The notes under the pieces were generated by a model. The model was not told the DNA's origin. It worked only from the letters and a program-made list of their open reading frames with translations, and did not search any database. Shown piece by piece: positions 53,078 through 62,451 of a DNA stretch of 64,000 bases. The DNA comes from Pontivivens marinum (GTDB lineage Bacteria; Pseudomonadota; Alphaproteobacteria; Rhodobacterales; Rhodobacteraceae): assembly GCF_900231835.1 (NCBI RefSeq), contig NZ_OCTN01000002.1, positions 640,376 to 704,375 on the forward strand, in the 5' to 3' direction. The translations under genes were made by a program, and so were the position numbers. The number at the start of each line of letters is the position of its first letter. The stretch's first letter is position 1.

Positions 53078-53974
53078 ATGGCACACACAATGCTGAACGC
53101 AATCTGGCTGGAAACCTTTGTCACGCTGTGTGAGGTCGGGCACTTCACCCGTGCCGCGGCGACGCTAAACATGACGCAACCGGGTGTCAGCCAGCATGTG
53201 AAGAAGCTGGAACAGCAGGTTGGGCAAGCATTGCTGTCACGCGATGGCAAGAGCTTCACCCCCACCCCCGCCGGTCAGGCCGTGTTGTCCATCGGACACA
53301 GGCGGCGGGCCGAGGAACAGCAGTTGCGCAACACATTGCTGGATGACGACCCCGACACCGGTCAGGTGGTTGTTGCGTGCTCCGGCTCACTGGCATTGCT
53401 GCTTTACCCGTTGCTATTGGACATGATGGCCGCGGCCCCCGCCCTGTGCATCCGGTTGGAGGCGATGCCCCAAACACGCATTATCGAGGGCGTGACCAGC
53501 GGTTCCGTTGATCTGGGCATTGCCGATCACATGCCCGCCCATGCCCGATTGCAGGGGGACCGGATCGGGTATGAGGATCTATGCCTGATCCTGCCCATGG
53601 GCGTCGCGCACCCTGATAGCCTTGCGGAATTACAAGCACTGGGATTTATCGCCCATCCAGACGGCTACGCCTATGCGGATGCATTGCTGGCCACGAATTT
53701 TCCAACAGAATATTCCGGCGCGGACCGGTTGTGGCAGCGCAGTTTTGTCAATCAAATTGGTCAGATACCTGAACCCGTGGCGCGTGGCCTAGGCTACACA
53801 ATCCTGCCCCGCAGCGGGGTTGACGCCCACCCTGCCCGTGACAAGTTGCAGGTCGCCACGCTAACCAATCTAGTTCGGCATGAGTTATGGTTGATCCAAC
53901 GCAAGGCACGCATCCTGCCCGCGCGCGCACGGCGAGTTCAGGCGGTAATCACCTCTGCCCTCGCCGCGCTGTAA
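53078..53974 (+). CDS. LysR-family transcriptional regulator
   Basis: This 298-residue regulator has a LysR HTH (WLETFVTLCEVGHFTRAAATLNMTQPGVSQHVKKLEQQVG) and an effector domain (VVVACSGSLALLLYPLLLDMM, DLGIADHMP, RLQGDRIGYEDLCLI). It is divergent from the VOC gene and converges closely with the YHYH gene. Control of the VOC gene is the likely role. A second in-frame ATG at 53090 is possible. Confidence 0.88.
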   Translation: MAHTMLNAIWLETFVTLCEVGHFTRAAATLNMTQPGVSQHVKKLEQQVGQALLSRDGKSFTPTPAGQAVLSIGHRRRAEEQQLRNTLLDDDPDTGQVVVACSGSLALLLYPLLLDMMAAAPALCIRLEAMPQTRIIEGVTSGSVDLGIADHMPAHARLQGDRIGYEDLCLILPMGVAHPDSLAELQALGFIAHPDGYAYADALLATNFPTEYSGADRLWQRSFVNQIGQIPEPVARGLGYTILPRSGVDAHPARDKLQVATLTNLVRHELWLIQRKARILPARARRVQAVITSALAAL

Positions 53975-53980
53975 TCAGGT

Positions 53981-54955
53981 TCAGGGCCGAGGGGGGCGTG
54001 CAGATGCATCGCAGGTTTGACCCGCCTCCTCGGATGCGCAACCGGCTTGCGCGGTCAAGCACGGCAAGATCGCGTTCGAGCCTGCCTCACCCGCATGGTA
54101 GTGATAGCCAAGAGTTTCATCGAAATGGCCATTACACTGATCCAAACCAACTGGCGCCGTACCGTCCACTAACAGCGCGGTGTAAATCGCATGACCATCC
54201 ATCGCGATGCCAATCTGTGGGGCATCGGCGGCGCTGACAGGACTATCATCCAGACAATCCGTCACCGCGTGATAGTGATATCCGACATGAGTGTTCACAT
54301 GCCCACCGCAATCATCAAAGGGAGCAACCGTGTGTGCGGCCAGAATATCCGCAACTGGCGCGGGTCCATCCAGACGCACGCCGTTAAAGGCAATTCCCGC
54401 ACCGGAGAAATTCGGTGGATTGGGTTCGTCGGCCTCCTGCGGATACAGCGGGATTACGTAGGTCATGCTGGCATCGTCATCCATGTATTCCGGCAGACAT
54501 TGAACGCAGTAATTATTGTATTCCGGGTCAACATCCGGGCGGGCAGCAGCCTCGCATGAGGTTTGGGTATCCGTGACCCGAACCTCGCCTGTTTCCGGAT
54601 CATATAGCTGCCATCCGTCGTCGCTATAAAACGTGGACAGGTTTGCAATGAAGTCGCCATCAACGTCATGCGCCACGCCGTCCTGCAACCAGATACCGCC
54701 CGCATCCGCCGTGTCGGTGATTGAGGTCGGGCACCATGGACCCGGCTGATATGCTTGCGGCTCTGCCTTCACCGTGATGGAAAAGCACGTGGTCTGCGTT
54801 CCGCCGGACAACGTGCAATCCACGACCAGTGGGCCGTTGAGCACCGTCGCATCCTGAAAGAAATGCGCGATTTCCGCTAACCTGTCCGTCGTTTCATCTG
54901 CCCAAACCGGCGTTGCAATAACCAAGGTGAGGGGCAGTAGCAGAAGGTTTCGCAT
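53981..54955 (-). CDS. Exported YHYH-domain protein
   Basis: This 324-residue exported protein has a signal peptide (MRNLLLLPLTLVIATPVWADE). The YHYH family signature occurs twice: HVGYHYHAVTDC (about residue 226) and TLGYHYHAGEAG (about 285), along with IGIAMDGHAIYTALL. Many Cys (at least eleven) suggest disulfides outside the cytoplasm. The family's function is unknown, though related proteins have been linked to metal or copper binding by the repeated His. It is 181 bp from the next gene and converges with the LysR gene. Confidence 0.82.
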   Translation of the reverse strand: MRNLLLLPLTLVIATPVWADETTDRLAEIAHFFQDATVLNGPLVVDCTLSGGTQTTCFSITVKAEPQAYQPGPWCPTSITDTADAGGIWLQDGVAHDVDGDFIANLSTFYSDDGWQLYDPETGEVRVTDTQTSCEAAARPDVDPEYNNYCVQCLPEYMDDDASMTYVIPLYPQEADEPNPPNFSGAGIAFNGVRLDGPAPVADILAAHTVAPFDDCGGHVNTHVGYHYHAVTDCLDDSPVSAADAPQIGIAMDGHAIYTALLVDGTAPVGLDQCNGHFDETLGYHYHAGEAGSNAILPCLTAQAGCASEEAGQTCDASARPPRP

Positions 54956-55085
54956 GTGATTTCCAATTGCGTTGGTTTCCGGAATATACGGATTAAATGG
55001 GCTAACCCATTATCAATATCATAGCCTTATACGTAATTTTCGCCACATTCCGTCGCAGAAACTTATAATCAAACCCCAAACGAAA

Positions 55086-55108
55086 GGGGCCAGCATATTG
55101 CTGACCCC
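55086..55108 (-). terminator. Terminator of the TbpB-like lipoprotein/RTX operon
   Basis: GGGGCCAGCA pairs with TGCTGACCCC (10 bp, one mismatch, loop TAT), followed on the minus strand by TTTCGTTT. It is 28 bp after the stop of the lipoprotein gene. Confidence 0.6.
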
Positions 55109-55136
55109 CTACCCATTACGATCACAGTGTCTTGTA

Positions 55137-55925
55137 TCAATCGCCGATATATTCGCCGGACACGGTGAATGTTGCGGTATCTACAATGTCGAGCACGCCG
55201 CCAACTTCATCAGCGTATGGTCCGTAGAAACCAGCCTCGTGCAGGGTGGTCTGAGTACCGCTAAACCCTGCGCCACCATTGATCGTGGCGCTAACCAGCG
55301 TCGATGTACCACCCGAGGCAGTGTTGCCGCTGATGACCGCATCAGCAATCGTGATCGTCGCAACATCGGTGACATTGGTTACGCCAATGAACGTTTGTGT
55401 TCCGTCTAGATCATCCAGCGTTACATCCAGTGTACCAGCCGCGAAATCAGCCGTTGCGGCAACCGTGCCCTGCAATTCATAGAAATTCAGACCGTCCTGA
55501 ATCCGCACCTGCGAGGCGCCCGTATAGCTGGCCGTGCCAGTAACCGGCACATTATACGTCACTGTTGAAACACCAACCACACCACGCGTTTGGTTGCCCA
55601 CAGTCGGCTGCGCCACATAGAATCGCGCAAAATCAGCCGTGCCGGTCAAATCAACCACACCACCACCAGTCAGCGTAACCGTCGTGCGCGCCAGATCGAT
55701 GGAACCGTCAAGCGACCCTAGCTCAAACGTATTCGCCGCCCGATCCAGCTCACCCGATAGCTGGCTAGTTGTATGCGCACTACTGTCCAAGCTCTGCCCG
55801 GTCAGCGCGCTAACCGCGGTTGAAGTGCCATCTGCGAACGACACATATTCCAGACCGTCGCCACATGCAGTCATCGTGACTGCCGCTGCGGTAAGGCCCA
55901 ATGCGATGCGAATGTTCATATTCAA
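55137..55925 (-). CDS. TbpB-like (transferrin-binding-protein-like) surface lipoprotein
   Basis: This 262-residue lipoprotein starts with a signal ending MTAC (Cys at about 21). The rest is beta-rich with many Thr, Gly and Asp; the C-terminus EAGFYGPYADEVGGVLDI matches the TbpB B-lobe beta-barrel of transferrin-binding-protein-like proteins. Such proteins sit in the outer membrane, often exported by Slam; no Slam gene is here. AAGGA precedes the ATG at 55925. It begins 4 bp after the stop of the giant Ig/RTX gene, so it is in one operon with it. Not necessarily iron-related. Confidence 0.78.
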   Translation of the reverse strand: MNMNIRIALGLTAAAVTMTACGDGLEYVSFADGTSTAVSALTGQSLDSSAHTTSQLSGELDRAANTFELGSLDGSIDLARTTVTLTGGGVVDLTGTADFARFYVAQPTVGNQTRGVVGVSTVTYNVPVTGTASYTGASQVRIQDGLNFYELQGTVAATADFAAGTLDVTLDDLDGTQTFIGVTNVTDVATITIADAVISGNTASGGTSTLVSATINGGAGFSGTQTTLHEAGFYGPYADEVGGVLDIVDTATFTVSGEYIGD

Positions 55926-55929
55926 ATCC

Positions 55930-58900
55930 TTAGATGAGGAAGAAATCGTCGACGCTCAGGTCGGCGGCCGTCAATCCGGCAAATGTTATGGTTGTTCCCT
56001 GATCGTCAAAGGTCGCAATCCCGCCTACATCAGAGACATGCGTAAATGCCTCCGCTGCATCCAGATAACCGAACCCTTCGAGGAAAATCTGATCAACACC
56101 GGACCTGAAATCAGACCCCGTTGTGCTGCTAGCCCCACGATTAGCGACATCGATGTTCAGCGTGCCGATTTCATCATTGCCGTCATTGGTGGCAAAGATG
56201 AAATCATCGGCCCCAAGGCCACCCTCCAACAAGTCATCACCAGCACCACCGCGCAGCACGTCATTTCCGCCATTTGATGTGGACACGTCAGCGCGGATAA
56301 TGTCATTACCCTCGCCGCCCTCCAACGTATCTGCGCCGAACCCACCGATCATGATATCGTCACCGGCACCACCGCGACCGACATTCGACCCGTTGAGCAT
56401 GTAGAGCGTATCATCGCCCTCACCGCCGTCCATCGTGTCATCGCCCTGTGCGTCAACCATCACGTCATTACCGGTGCCACCCTCCATCGAGTCATTGCCC
56501 GTACCCCCATCAATGCTGTCATCACCCGCACCACCAAAGATAAAGTCATCCCCGCCGCCTGCCATGATGTTGTTGTCACCAGCATCGCCGTAAATCATAT
56601 CAGCCTCGGCACCCCCACCGAAGGTTTCGATGACATCCGATAGCTGAACGGTCAGAACCGTCGTGGTGACATTGCCGGCAGCGTCCGTGGCCTGCACAGT
56701 GACATCCCGCGATGTTTGGTCCTCGTAGTCAAGCACGGCACCGCTGGCGACTTTCAGCTCGGCACCATCCAGCACAAACCGACCATCCGCATCATCCGTT
56801 AGGACAAGTGTCGCCGCCTCGCTAAGCTGAACTGTCCCGACGAAGGTGCCGCCCGCCGAATTCTCGACAACCGTATCCGTGTCGAGCGTCAAATCGTCGG
56901 GTTTCGTAGCATCCATCGTTATATCCACCGCCACCGAAGCTGCCGAGGTGTTGCCGGCGGCATCAGCAGAAGTCGCGGTAAAGCTGTAACTACCATCGCT
57001 CAACGCTGGGGCAGTAAAACTCCACGCGCCACTTGCGCTGGCCATGGCAACGCCGATGGTTGCTCCATTGGCCAGAACGGTCACACTCGCATTCGCATCG
57101 GCGGTTCCGGTCAGCGTTGGCGTCGTATCGCCGGTGATCCCGTCGCCCGTCGTGCCGGTATCGTCGGTGAAGCCGGTGATGGTTGGCGCGGTTGGAGCGC
57201 TGGTGTCAATCGTGACGTTCAGTGCTGCCGAGGCCGTCGAGCTATTGCCCGCCGCATCGGTGGCCACGGCTGTCAGTGCCTTCGCGTCATCGGTCAGCGG
57301 GCCAGCCGTGAAGCTCCAGTTGCCCGAGCCATCTGCCGTGACAGTCCCCAGAGAGGTGCTGCCGTCGAAGATCTCGACGCTGGCATTCGCCTCGGCCGTG
57401 CCGCTCAGGCTCGGCGTTGCGTCGCCCGTCACGTTATCCGTATCGCTCGAACCGCTATCGGATGCAGCATCCAGATCAATTGTTGGAGTTGCTGGCGCGC
57501 TCGTATCAATCGTGACGTTCAGTGCTGCCGAGGCCGCCGAGCTATTGCCCGCCGCATCGGTGGCGACCGCTGTCAGTGCCTTCGCGCCGTCGGTCAGCGT
57601 GCCGGCCGTGAAGCTCCAGTTGCCAGATCCATCTGCTGTGACAGTCCCCAGAGAGGACGCCCCATCGAATATCTCGACGCTGGCATTCGCCTCGGCCGTG
57701 CCGCTCAGGCTCGGCGTTGCGTCGCCCGTCACGTTATCCGTATCGCTCGAACCGCTATCGGATGCAGCATCCAGATCAATTGTTGGAGTTGCTGGCGCGC
57801 TCGTATCGATCGTGACGTTCAGCGCGGATGACGCCATCGAGACATTCGCACCCGGTGCAATCGCCGTGGCGGTGAAGGCGTAATCGCCCTCGGCCAAGGT
57901 CGTTCCCGTATAGTCGAAGCTCCAATCGCCCGCCCCGTCCGCCGTTGCCGTGCCGATGCTCGACCCGCCCAGATAGACCTCGATAACCGCATCTGCCGTT
58001 GCCGTGCCGTTGACCAGCAGCGTCGTGTCATTGGTCAGCAGGTCCGTGCCGCTGGAGCCGCTATCCGTGCTGATCCCAGTGATCTGCGGCGTGGCGGTGA
58101 CCGCTGTGATCACCTCGATGCTCAGGGTCGCGCTGCTGGAACTATTGCCCGCAACATCCGTAGAACGCGCGATAAAATCGTAATCGCCTGCGCCAAGAGC
58201 CGCGCTGGTGAAGCTCCAGTTCCCCGATCCGTCCGCCGTGACCGTATCCACAACGGAGCCGCCGCGCAGGATCTCGACACTCGCATTCGCATCAGCGGTG
58301 CCGGTCAGCGTTGGTGTCGTATCGCCGGTGATCCCGTCGCCCGTCGTGCCGGTATCGTCGGTGAAGCCGGTGATGGTCGGGGCGGTTGGAGCTGCCGTGT
58401 CAATCGTGATGTTTCGAACAGCCGACATGGAGGAGGTGTTGCCCGCGCGATCGACCGCTTCTATTTGAATGGTGTGGGCGCCCTCAGCCAGAACGCCAGT
58501 GGATCTGCCCCAAGCCCCTGTAGAAGTTGACGTATCGCTAGTCAGCAGCGAGCCATCAATATATACGTTTACAATCGTATTTGCTTCGGTCGTCCCGCTC
58601 AAACTCAAGTTGGTATCGGACGTAATCCCATCGGTATTCGAACTACCGGTATCGTGCGATACGGTGGCATCCAGCGTAGGGGTCGCAGGGGCGCTGGTAT
58701 CCACAGTAAAGGAAGAGCCACTAAGCTGGAAAGAATTGCCGGCCTGATCCTCGCTTCGAATGGTAAGCTGATAGGTCCCGTCACTCAGCGACGGTAAGTT
58801 TACCGTCCAGTTTCCAGCGCCATCCACGGTGGTCGAGGCAACGGTAGGGCTGGCGCCACTACCCAGCTTAATTTCGATCGTGGCGCCGACTTCGCCAACG

Positions 58901-59622
58901 CCCGCGATAGTCGGCGTCGAGTCGTTTGTGAAATCGGCGCCGCTGCCAGTTTCTACAACGCCACCAGTCGGGGCAATTGCCTGATGGTCAAAGGTAAAGG
59001 TGATTTCCTCAACCGTAGAGACCCCCTCCTTGGTCGAGCGTACCTGAATGGTTTTATCCTCAGGCGCGAAGCCAGTCGGATATGCATTTGGATTGGTAAA
59101 GGTTTGCGACCCGCCTGTGCCGGTACCAACGGCCTGAAAGCCATTGCCGTCATCCCAGTCAATCTCAAGCGTGTCACCTGCACCTGCGGTAAACTCAACC
59201 GTTGGCGTTCTGTCTGCCGTATAATTATCAGAACTGGATGAACCGGTATCTGAACCAGCGGTCAGGTCAATCGCCGACAGATCGGCACCGTCTACTGTAA
59301 CGACAAAAGAGGAACTCAACGCCGAGGCATCACCACCATCACGTGATCCAAAGCGAATGTCGTAAGTTCCATCCACCAAAATACCATCTGAACCACTGGG
59401 ATAGTTTCCGCCATCCCCCACCGTTATGGTCCAGTTGCCGCTAGCAGGTATTGCAGATAGAAATGCAAGCGTCCGGCCTGAAACAAGATCGATCATTTCA
59501 ACCGAGGCACCCGGCGTTCCCGTGCCCGTAAATGTCAGCGTGCGATCCGCGGTAATATTATCGCCTGGGGTGCCTGTATCAGTGGTGTAGCCTGTAACGG
59601 TCGGGGTAAGGGGCGTTGCCAT
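55930..59622 (-). CDS. Giant Ig-like/RTX exoprotein (type I secretion, adhesin-like)
   Basis: This 1230-residue protein has no Sec signal. Residues about 1-900 are roughly ten bacterial Ig-like repeats of about 100 residues (unit pattern: TIDTSAPATPTIDL, GDATPSLSGTAEANASVEI, GTVTADGSGNWSFTAGTL, ALTAVATDAAGNSS). A cadherin-like stretch (DTDTVVENSAGGTFVGTV) follows. About 1000-1130 are RTX nonapeptides (GGAGDDSIDGGTGNDSMEGGTGND) that bind Ca2+, and the C-terminus LSVDDFFLI is a typical type I secretion end. No ABC/MFP secretion genes are in the window. AAGGA precedes the ATG. It is likely a secreted or surface adhesin for biofilm or host/particle attachment. Confidence 0.9.
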   Translation of the reverse strand: MATPLTPTVTGYTTDTGTPGDNITADRTLTFTGTGTPGASVEMIDLVSGRTLAFLSAIPASGNWTITVGDGGNYPSGSDGILVDGTYDIRFGSRDGGDASALSSSFVVTVDGADLSAIDLTAGSDTGSSSSDNYTADRTPTVEFTAGAGDTLEIDWDDGNGFQAVGTGTGGSQTFTNPNAYPTGFAPEDKTIQVRSTKEGVSTVEEITFTFDHQAIAPTGGVVETGSGADFTNDSTPTIAGVGEVGATIEIKLGSGASPTVASTTVDGAGNWTVNLPSLSDGTYQLTIRSEDQAGNSFQLSGSSFTVDTSAPATPTLDATVSHDTGSSNTDGITSDTNLSLSGTTEANTIVNVYIDGSLLTSDTSTSTGAWGRSTGVLAEGAHTIQIEAVDRAGNTSSMSAVRNITIDTAAPTAPTITGFTDDTGTTGDGITGDTTPTLTGTADANASVEILRGGSVVDTVTADGSGNWSFTSAALGAGDYDFIARSTDVAGNSSSSATLSIEVITAVTATPQITGISTDSGSSGTDLLTNDTTLLVNGTATADAVIEVYLGGSSIGTATADGAGDWSFDYTGTTLAEGDYAFTATAIAPGANVSMASSALNVTIDTSAPATPTIDLDAASDSGSSDTDNVTGDATPSLSGTAEANASVEIFDGASSLGTVTADGSGNWSFTAGTLTDGAKALTAVATDAAGNSSAASAALNVTIDTSAPATPTIDLDAASDSGSSDTDNVTGDATPSLSGTAEANASVEIFDGSTSLGTVTADGSGNWSFTAGPLTDDAKALTAVATDAAGNSSTASAALNVTIDTSAPTAPTITGFTDDTGTTGDGITGDTTPTLTGTADANASVTVLANGATIGVAMASASGAWSFTAPALSDGSYSFTATSADAAGNTSAASVAVDITMDATKPDDLTLDTDTVVENSAGGTFVGTVQLSEAATLVLTDDADGRFVLDGAELKVASGAVLDYEDQTSRDVTVQATDAAGNVTTTVLTVQLSDVIETFGGGAEADMIYGDAGDNNIMAGGGDDFIFGGAGDDSIDGGTGNDSMEGGTGNDVMVDAQGDDTMDGGEGDDTLYMLNGSNVGRGGAGDDIMIGGFGADTLEGGEGNDIIRADVSTSNGGNDVLRGGAGDDLLEGGLGADDFIFATNDGNDEIGTLNIDVANRGASSTTGSDFRSGVDQIFLEGFGYLDAAEAFTHVSDVGGIATFDDQGTTITFAGLTAADLSVDDFFLI
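57083..57198. repeat. Direct repeat A (copy 1) in the Ig/RTX gene
   Basis: This 116-bp sequence recurs at 58277-58392 with about five mismatches, sharing an identical core of about 60 bp. The two copies encode the ITGFTDDTGTTGDGITGD module and flank the 300-bp tandem repeats by about 1.2 kb. Confidence 0.75.
57206..57805. repeat. Two near-identical 300-bp tandem repeats (100 codons each) in the Ig/RTX gene
   Basis: Units 57206-57505 and 57506-57805 are in direct tandem with only a few changes (for example GASS vs GSTS, TLTDGAK vs PLTDDAK). Each encodes one Ig-like repeat. A period of exactly 300 bp keeps the frame on gain or loss. Confidence 0.85.
58277..58392. repeat. Direct repeat A (copy 2) in the Ig/RTX gene
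   Basis: The second copy of the 116-bp direct repeat described at 57083-57198. Recombination between copies would delete 1194 bp, a multiple of three, in frame. Confidence 0.75.
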
Positions 59623-59914
59623 TTATGCAGTCCTTCAGCGCGGATCACAGGTTGGCGGTTCGCCAAAGTGCAATCAAAATCCAAAATGAAGCCGCTGCAA
59701 AAACGCATTTCCGAAGCTGGCATTCGGTCATCAATAGGTATGAGCCCCGATTTGCGCGCATGGTATCCATGGAATCATACAGGCGGTAGATTTTTTACAA
59801 ATTTTAACCGTCTTAATTCTGTAAATCCCGCACCTGCTCTATGGAAACATAGATGGTCAGCCTCCGTTTGATCGGTTAACCTTTGTGTAACATCAGCAAC
59901 TTGGACCGCAGTTA

Positions 59915-60568
59915 ATGAGCGATAGCGACATCTCCTCAGTGCTTATTGTTGAGGACAGAATTCACACCGCAGATCGCCTGTGCGCCGCCGTAAACGCACA
60001 TCCAAAGCTGACCGTTATTGGTGAGGCCCACTTGGTCGAGCGTGGATTGGAGCTATTACAACAACTCCGCCCCCGTTTGTTGCTGACTGATTTGGGTCTG
60101 CCGGACGGGTCTGGTGTGGATTTGATCCGTGCAGCCAGTGCCGCTGACTGGGACTGTGACAGCTTGGTCGTTAGCGTATTCGGGGACGAACATCGCGTTA
60201 TTTCGGCCATTCGGGCCGGTGCGCGGGGTTATATCCTGAAATCAGCGCCCTCGATGGATATTGGCGAAAGCATGCAATCCATCATTGAGGGTGGGTCCCC
60301 GATGAGCCCGCAAATCGCACGTTTTCTGTTAAACCTTGTCGGACCGGAACGCCCCGATGGGATGGAAAACGCCGATATCGGCCTGACCCAGCGTGAGCAG
60401 GAAGTTCTGCAAGCCGTCGCGCGCGGGTATAGGCGACAGGAAATCGCAGACCGCCTTTCAATCTCCGTCGGCACGGTCGGCAACCATGTGAACGCCATTT
60501 ACCGAAAGCTGGAGGTCAGCTCCAATATCGAGGCAGTGATACAGGCAACGCGGATGGGCCTTTTGTGA
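59915..60568 (+). CDS. NarL/FixJ-family response regulator
   Basis: This 217-residue protein has a receiver domain with phosphoacceptor D59 (LLLTDLGLPDGSG), the acidic pair in VEDRIHTADRL and a Lys in YILKSAP, then a LuxR-type HTH (LTQREQEVLQAVARGYRRQEIADRLSISVGTVGNHVNAIYRKL). It overlaps the histidine kinase gene by 4 bp, so they form a two-component system. Target genes are unknown; the downstream small Cys protein and PepSY gene are candidates. Confidence 0.92.
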   Translation: MSDSDISSVLIVEDRIHTADRLCAAVNAHPKLTVIGEAHLVERGLELLQQLRPRLLLTDLGLPDGSGVDLIRAASAADWDCDSLVVSVFGDEHRVISAIRAGARGYILKSAPSMDIGESMQSIIEGGSPMSPQIARFLLNLVGPERPDGMENADIGLTQREQEVLQAVARGYRRQEIADRLSISVGTVGNHVNAIYRKLEVSSNIEAVIQATRMGLL

Positions 60569-62379
60569 ACTGGATAACAGGGTCGATCCTGACTGCACTT
60601 ACGGCTGGGCTGATCGCGCTGTTGCTGCAACTAACCCAAGCGGACCTGCCCAGCAGCGATGCCGACACGATCTCCCTGTCGCAGGGGATTGTATGCAGGC
60701 CAGACACCGCGCAACCCTGCGCGCCCGTAACACTGCCCTATTTTGTTATCGACAACGAGAACAGCAAAAAGGCGACGCTGACCTTTAGCTTTGATCGCAC
60801 TGATCTGCCCTCGGACCTGACTGCGGTCTATCTGCCGCGCCTATCGGATAATATGTCCCTGACGATTAACGGCACATCCTTTACCTCACGCATCCACGAT
60901 ACGGCCCCCTATTATCGCAGCCTATGGAACCGGCCCTTTTATGCGATCATTCCTGATAGCGTTTTGCAGGACTACAACAACACGTTGAATATCGAGCTGA
61001 GCGCAACGCAGGAGCGGAACCTTGCGCTGGTTGCAATACACATCGGTGAGGCGGATGCGCTGCTGCTTCGATCAGAGCTAATGCACCTATACCGCGTTGG
61101 TTTCAGCCGGTTTGCCCTAGGCTTAACCATTGCGACAGCAATATCACTGGCGATTTTCTGGCTGTTCCGGCAACGCAAACCGCAATTCCTGCTGATGGCG
61201 GCGGCGGCGGCCTGCGCGACGGTGTACAGTCTGCAATGGACCAGACTGGACCAGATTTTCGACTTGCCCGACACGACGACAGCCCGCGATCTGGCTGTGC
61301 TGGGGCAAATCTATTTCATCCTACGATATGCTGACATGTCCCTGTCGATGCGCCTGCCCGTGCTGCTGCGTGCCATCGAAGCTACTGCTGTTGCGACCGT
61401 GTTTTTCGCGCTGACCTCGCAGGACTGGAATGTAACGTTGCTGGTATATGCAGTGACGCTGCTGATTTCGATCATAGCACTGGGTAAGTTGGTGACGATT
61501 GGCGGCCTGTGGACCCGCGCGTTCTGGCTCGTGTCCGTGGTGCTGTTGGCTGTGCTGACGATTAGCGGATACGCGCGGCTGATCGACCCCACCATGGCAC
61601 TGTACGGATTTGCCCAGATCAGCCCGATGTTGATGACCTTTACCATTATCGGCGTGCTGTTGGCCGAGCTGGCCTATGCACAACGACGCTCCGACGCGAT
61701 GACGCGGGCGCTATCGGTACAGGTTGCGGAAAAGACCGCAGAGCTGGCCAAAAGCTATCGCCAGATGGAGCGTTTCACCCGTGATCGCGCCGTCGCGGAT
61801 GAGCGGCAGCGGATCATGCTGGACCTGCATGACGGCGTTGGCGGTCAGCTGGTAAATGCGCTGGCCTATATGGAATCCACGCAAACAACCGACCTGACCC
61901 TGCGCGACGCGCTGGAGGAAGCCCTACGGGACCTGTCCCTGATGATCGACAGCATGACACCCAGCGGCGATGTTTCCGTTCTGCTGGGAATGTTACGCGG
62001 GCGGTTGGAGCCACTGTTGGCACAGCACGGCTTGGTCTTTAACTGGCAGATCGAGGATGATCCGGTGATGCCCGATCCCGGCCCCTCGCAAAACCTGCGG
62101 CTGATGAGGATCGCGCAGGAGGCGATAACCAATGTGGTCAAGCACGCCAATGCCACCTCCATCACCGTCGCGACGGACAGAACATCCCTGATGATCTCGG
62201 ATGATGGTGTCGGATTTGATGTGCACGCGGCACTGGCCCGCGCCGGACAGGCGGGCGGCTTTGGCCTGCCGGGCATGCAGCGCCGTGCGAAATCTATCGG
62301 TGCACAGTTGGACATTCGCAGTTGCGGCAATGGCACCGAGCTGATCCTGACATGGCCCACCGCGCACCCTGCCCCATAG
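60565..62379 (+). CDS. Membrane histidine kinase, 7TM-type sensor with HisKA_3 (NarL partner)
   Basis: This 604-residue kinase has an N-terminal signal/anchor helix, a periplasmic domain of about residues 27-178 (with C44, C52), then seven transmembrane helices (about 180-370), a coiled coil (AEKTAELAKSYRQMERF) and a HisKA_3 domain with phospho-His H422 (IMLDLHDGVGGQL). The ATPase has N box AQEAITNVVKHANA and G1 box ISDDGVGFD. The domain order resembles 7TMR-DISM sensors that bind extracellular carbohydrates or amphiphiles. The start is a GTG at 60565 overlapping the regulator stop by 4 bp. Signal unknown. Confidence 0.88.
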   Translation: MNWITGSILTALTAGLIALLLQLTQADLPSSDADTISLSQGIVCRPDTAQPCAPVTLPYFVIDNENSKKATLTFSFDRTDLPSDLTAVYLPRLSDNMSLTINGTSFTSRIHDTAPYYRSLWNRPFYAIIPDSVLQDYNNTLNIELSATQERNLALVAIHIGEADALLLRSELMHLYRVGFSRFALGLTIATAISLAIFWLFRQRKPQFLLMAAAAACATVYSLQWTRLDQIFDLPDTTTARDLAVLGQIYFILRYADMSLSMRLPVLLRAIEATAVATVFFALTSQDWNVTLLVYAVTLLISIIALGKLVTIGGLWTRAFWLVSVVLLAVLTISGYARLIDPTMALYGFAQISPMLMTFTIIGVLLAELAYAQRRSDAMTRALSVQVAEKTAELAKSYRQMERFTRDRAVADERQRIMLDLHDGVGGQLVNALAYMESTQTTDLTLRDALEEALRDLSLMIDSMTPSGDVSVLLGMLRGRLEPLLAQHGLVFNWQIEDDPVMPDPGPSQNLRLMRIAQEAITNVVKHANATSITVATDRTSLMISDDGVGFDVHAALARAGQAGGFGLPGMQRRAKSIGAQLDIRSCGNGTELILTWPTAHPAP

Positions 62380-62451
62380 CGCGTCATTTTTACGCAGGCA
62401 GTGACAACAGCTATGGTTACAACGCGTCGTGGCGATTATAGAAATCGCACC

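Noticed and set aside
57044..57883. A 279-codon repetitive plus-strand frame opposite the Ig repeats
   Set aside because: It mirrors the repeated Ig coding region; its own repeats follow from those of the real gene.
57083..58392. The repeat-rich zone as a CRISPR array or satellite
   Set aside because: The repeats are long, in frame and protein-coding, with no regular spacer-repeat pattern.
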